A DNA stretch of 64,000 nucleotides, taken from contig CAVORD010000001.1 of assembly GCA_963698535.1 (NCBI GenBank), forward strand, positions 1,178,001-1,242,000, in the 5' to 3' direction. Position numbers and translations under genes: made by a program. The notes below the pieces were generated by a model, which had not been told where the DNA came from, made no database searches, and saw only the letters and a program-made list of their open reading frames with translations. Every line of letters begins with the position of its first letter. The first letter of the stretch is position 1. The DNA is from CAVORD01 sp963698535. Its GTDB lineage: Bacteria; Bacteroidota; Bacteroidia; Bacteroidales; VadinHA17. This document shows, piece after piece, positions 61,786-64,000 of this stretch.

Positions 61786-61883
61786 GGGGTAAGCTACTTG
61801 CATCGCACCGCTACAACCACCTACCCTTGCTACCTTCCGGTCCTGGGGGAGTTCAGCGGGAGCTGGTCGTACAAGACTTACCC
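61786..61883 (-). ncRNA. ffs: Small signal recognition particle RNA (4.5S type)
   Basis: About 98 bases on the minus strand. The 5' end GGGTAAG pairs with CTTACCC at the 3' end. The apex carries the SRP-conserved region CCAGGACCGGAAGG, followed by TAGCAAGGGTA, including the GGAA tetraloop and the asymmetric internal loop bound by Ffh. A run of seven T follows at 61785-61779 as terminator. The promoter upstream is excellent. An apparent plus-strand open frame across it is a shadow. Confidence 0.93.
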
Positions 61884-61888
61884 TTTGG

Positions 61889-61918
61889 CAAAAGTACAAA
61901 CTATAATGTGATCCGCAA
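61889..61918 (-). promoter_or_regulatory. Promoter of the SRP RNA
   Basis: On the minus strand TTG (61918-61916) and TACTTTTG (61896-61889) are spaced by exactly 19 bases. The RNA 5' end at 61883 is 6 bases downstream of the -7 box, as expected. Confidence 0.8.
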
Positions 61919-62008
61919 AATAATTATATCTCATCCCTCTTCCAAAATGTTACCTATTTGACTTATATTTGTCTTACAACAATAACAGACTAACTAAATA
62001 CAATAAAA

Positions 62009-62542
62009 ATGGATACAAATGTTTCTCCCTGGAAAGCTAATCTAAACAGTGGTGTTATTATTGCCCTGATTGGCATCGTATGGACTCTCGGAGCCTATTT
62101 TATGGATGTTCTGCTTTCACCGGCTCAAGGGTACGTCTATCTTGTTGTTTTTGCCGTGTTACTGTTCATTTTCGTAAAGTCATACCGTGACAATCATCTG
62201 GGTGGATTCATGACCTATGGTCAGGCACTGGGAGCAGGTGTGATTATTGCACTATATGCCGCAATTATTGGTGCTGTATTTGCATATATACTGTATACAG
62301 TGATCGATCCGGGTCTTATTGAGAAGACCCTTGCCATCACCGAACAGAAACTTATCGACAAAGGAATGCCCGAGGCAGCTATTGAGCAGGGTATGAGTAT
62401 AAACAAAAAGATCATGACCCCACCAATCATGGCGGCTATGTCAATAGTCCAGGGTGTTTTCATGTCTTTCCTTATAATGCTCATCCTTAGTATCTTCCTT
62501 AAAAAAGAAGGCAATCCACTGATTGACTCCGCTGAGGAATAG
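62009..62542 (+). CDS. DUF4199 membrane protein
   Basis: 177-residue protein with four membrane helices (about 15-32, 40-55, 72-98 and 142-165) and the family segment FMTYGQALGAGVIIALYAAI. DUF4199 proteins are confined to Bacteroidota and have no known function. The gene is 5 bases ahead of a glycosyltransferase, a conserved pairing that suggests a role in lipid-linked sugar or cell-envelope metabolism. Confidence 0.9.
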   Translation: MDTNVSPWKANLNSGVIIALIGIVWTLGAYFMDVLLSPAQGYVYLVVFAVLLFIFVKSYRDNHLGGFMTYGQALGAGVIIALYAAIIGAVFAYILYTVIDPGLIEKTLAITEQKLIDKGMPEAAIEQGMSINKKIMTPPIMAAMSIVQGVFMSFLIMLILSIFLKKEGNPLIDSAEE

Positions 62543-62547
62543 AATAT

Positions 62548-63507
62548 ATGGATCTTTCCGTAATAGTTCCTGTTTTTAACGAGGAGGAATCCCTGCCTGA
62601 ACTGACCTCGTGGATCGCCCGGGTATGCAATGAAAAAAAATACTCCTTCGAGGTGATCTTTATCGATGATGGCAGCAGTGATTCCTCCTGGCAGGTAATT
62701 AATACACTTGCCGCCTCCCACCCTTTTGTCAAAGGGATAAGGTTCAGAAGGAATTATGGCAAGGCAGCAGCCCTTCACACCGGATTTGATCAGTCAGTAG
62801 GTGATGTTGTCATTACCATGGATGCCGACCTTCAGGATAGCCCTGATGAGATCCCCGGGTTAATGGAGATGATCAGGACCGATGGATTTGATCTTGTCTC
62901 TGGCTGGAAGAAAAAGAGGTACGACCCGTTCATAAAGAGGAATACGAGCAAGTTGTATAACTATACCGCAAGGGTAGCCTCAGGGATAAAACTGCACGAC
63001 TTCAACTGTGGCCTTAAAGCCTACAGCTCCGATGTGGTTAAGAGTATTGAAGTTTTTGGTGAGATGCACCGCTATATACCCATACTGGCCAAAGAGGCCG
63101 GGTTCAGGAAGATCGGCGAACGGGTGGTACGCCATTACCCAAGGAAATTCGGGGTTACAAAATATGGATTCGACAGGTTCATTAAAGGATATCTCGACCT
63201 GCTGACTATTGGATTTATAACACGCTTTGGCAAGAGCCCGATGCACCTGTTTGGCTTCCTTGGCTCCTTTATGTTCCTCCTTGGTACTGTAATGTCATTA
63301 TACCTGGGCGGAAGGAAACTCTGGTTTCTCTCAAACCATATGAGGGCACCTCTGGTTACTGAAAGCCCATACTTCTATATCGCCCTCACATGCATGATAA
63401 TTGGTTCATTTATGTTCATGACGGGCTTCCTCGGTGAGCTGGTTAACCGTAAATCGGCAGGCAGAAATGATTACCTCATAAGAGAAAAGACAGGAATGGA
63501 GAAATGA
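62548..63507 (+). CDS. Family 2 glycosyltransferase (polyprenyl-phosphate type)
   Basis: 319 residues: a GT-A domain starting DLSVIVPVFNEEESLPELTS, with VIFIDDGSSDSSW and the metal-binding DADLQDSPDEIP. Two C-terminal membrane helices follow (LFGFLGSFMFLLGTVMSLYL and FYIALTCMIIGSFMFM). This is the DPM1/GtrB-like architecture that transfers a sugar to a polyprenyl phosphate. It is likely co-transcribed with the DUF4199 gene. Confidence 0.93.
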   Translation: MDLSVIVPVFNEEESLPELTSWIARVCNEKKYSFEVIFIDDGSSDSSWQVINTLAASHPFVKGIRFRRNYGKAAALHTGFDQSVGDVVITMDADLQDSPDEIPGLMEMIRTDGFDLVSGWKKKRYDPFIKRNTSKLYNYTARVASGIKLHDFNCGLKAYSSDVVKSIEVFGEMHRYIPILAKEAGFRKIGERVVRHYPRKFGVTKYGFDRFIKGYLDLLTIGFITRFGKSPMHLFGFLGSFMFLLGTVMSLYLGGRKLWFLSNHMRAPLVTESPYFYIALTCMIIGSFMFMTGFLGELVNRKSAGRNDYLIREKTGMEK

Positions 63508-63532
63508 TCATAAACCATCCTCATATGGTTTT

Positions 63533-63760
63533 TCATAACGCCATAACCTCATACCACCATAACATTTTTGGCCATAACACCATAACCCTTTGTGCTCTTT
63601 CTTCGTCTAACGTCTTGACCAGACTACTTTGAGCTGTGGTTGGTGGATGAACAGCAGAAAACAAATTACATCCCCCTAATCCCCCTTCGAAGGGGGACTT
63701 TAACACCATAACACCATAACACCATAACATCATAACACCATAACGACATAACATCATAAC
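63533..63760. repeat. CCATAACA tandem-repeat block with palindromic element
   Basis: Many copies of CATAACACCATAACAC-like units (63533-63590 and 63702-63760) flank a segment with the perfect palindrome CCCCCTTCGAAGGGGG (63681-63696). Units are irregular, not spacer-separated, and not coding. Similar repeats occur in noncoding DNA of related genomes. Confidence 0.75.
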
Positions 63761-64000
63761 ATCCTGATAATCTCTCCAATACGCTGAACCATTACCGGCC
63801 ATCCGAAGCGACCCTTCTCCTTCTTTACCTCCCCGGTCATACTATCCATCCTGTTGTTCTCAAAGAAATCGATGAGTGCTTTCTGTATCTCCCTGGAGGT
63901 GGGCTCAACCACATATCCTCCAATATTATGATGAACGATCTCCTTTAATCCTCCCACATTTGTCACCAGCATAGGCTTGTCGAAAAAGTAGGCTACCTGA
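63754..64000 (-). CDS. Glycosyltransferase family 4, C-terminal end, cut by window edge
   Basis: The last 81 residues of a GT-B glycosyltransferase read from the right edge: VAYFFDKPMLVTNVGGLKEI, then VVEPTSREIQKALIDFF. The LVTNVGGLKEIV segment is the conserved EX7E-type donor-binding region of group 1 glycosyltransferases. The stop is at 63754-63756 beside the repeat block. The N-terminal part lies outside the window. Confidence 0.85.
   Translation of the reverse strand, partial: QVAYFFDKPMLVTNVGGLKEIVHHNIGGYVVEPTSREIQKALIDFFENNRMDSMTGEVKKEKGRFGWPVMVQRIGEIIRML

Noticed and set aside
61665..61961. Plus-strand open frame of 98 codons
   Set aside because: It covers the SRP RNA gene on the opposite strand and its own start lies in the Sua5-type gene; no protein features.
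63533..63760. Possible CRISPR array
   Set aside because: Units are adjacent and irregular with no unique spacers of constant length, and no cas genes are nearby.
63533..63802. Minus-strand open frame rich in Met, Val and Trp
   Set aside because: Produced by translating the CATAACAC repeat block; low-complexity peptide, no start signal.

Overview
The window is chromosomal DNA of a bacterium of the phylum Bacteroidota, probably an anaerobic member of the Bacteroidales/Marinilabiliales group. The evidence is: promoters of the TTG-N19-TAnnTTTG type; the lineage-specific proteins TamL, PorT (type IX secretion), DUF4199 and a short primary sigma factor; a Rho factor with a long disordered insert; and pyruvate:ferredoxin oxidoreductase. 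No ribosomal operon, tRNA, insertion sequence, phage or CRISPR array was recognised. One structural RNA, the small SRP RNA, is present.

Layout. 0-10 kb: two Na+-coupled transporters, TamL, a SpoU-type methyltransferase, the menG(ubiE)-porT-flavoprotein cluster, an SDR and a lactate/malate-type dehydrogenase. 10-16 kb: a secreted hypothetical protein, a frameshifted membrane sensor kinase, an alpha/beta hydrolase, a Tat-type class V aminotransferase and a methyltransferase. 16.9-31.8 kb: an envelope/stress island with an OmpA-like lipoprotein, CsbD, a response regulator, a very large hybrid kinase with an N-terminal HMA-like plus AraC module, a second HMA-AraC regulator, and many small membrane proteins (lmo0937, YtxH, holin-like, Thivi_2564), together with an AI-2E-type permease, an M48 protease, a LEA-2 protein and an ice-binding-domain lipoprotein. 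32-39 kb: a membrane protein/XRE pair, a nitroreductase, a BNR-repeat protein and MsrB-MsrA. 39-64 kb: mostly housekeeping genes (gap, a SiaC-like protein, a FtsX-like permease, blaI/M56, acyl-CoA reductase, miaA, rpe, sigA, rho, nifJ, ruvX, def, comEC, trkA/trkH, Sua5-type synthase, ffs, glycosyltransferases).

Main observation. Seven transcription units of the 16.9-31.8 kb island share one promoter architecture: two 9-bp TTATGTAAC-like direct repeats exactly 21 bp apart, with the second repeat 28-30 bp upstream of a TACCTTTG-like -7 element. This is the geometry expected for an AraC-family activator overlapping the -33 region. The two HMA-AraC regulators sit in the middle of the island, and one site lies in front of the hybrid kinase. 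I infer a self-regulated envelope-stress regulon controlled by an HMA-AraC/two-component fusion.

Caveat. Between about 12 and 38 kb at least ten genes carry single-base frameshifts (about 15 indels), each repairable by one base. Outside this stretch I see none. This looks more like local consensus error than gene decay, and several products below are therefore described as reconstructed across a frameshift.
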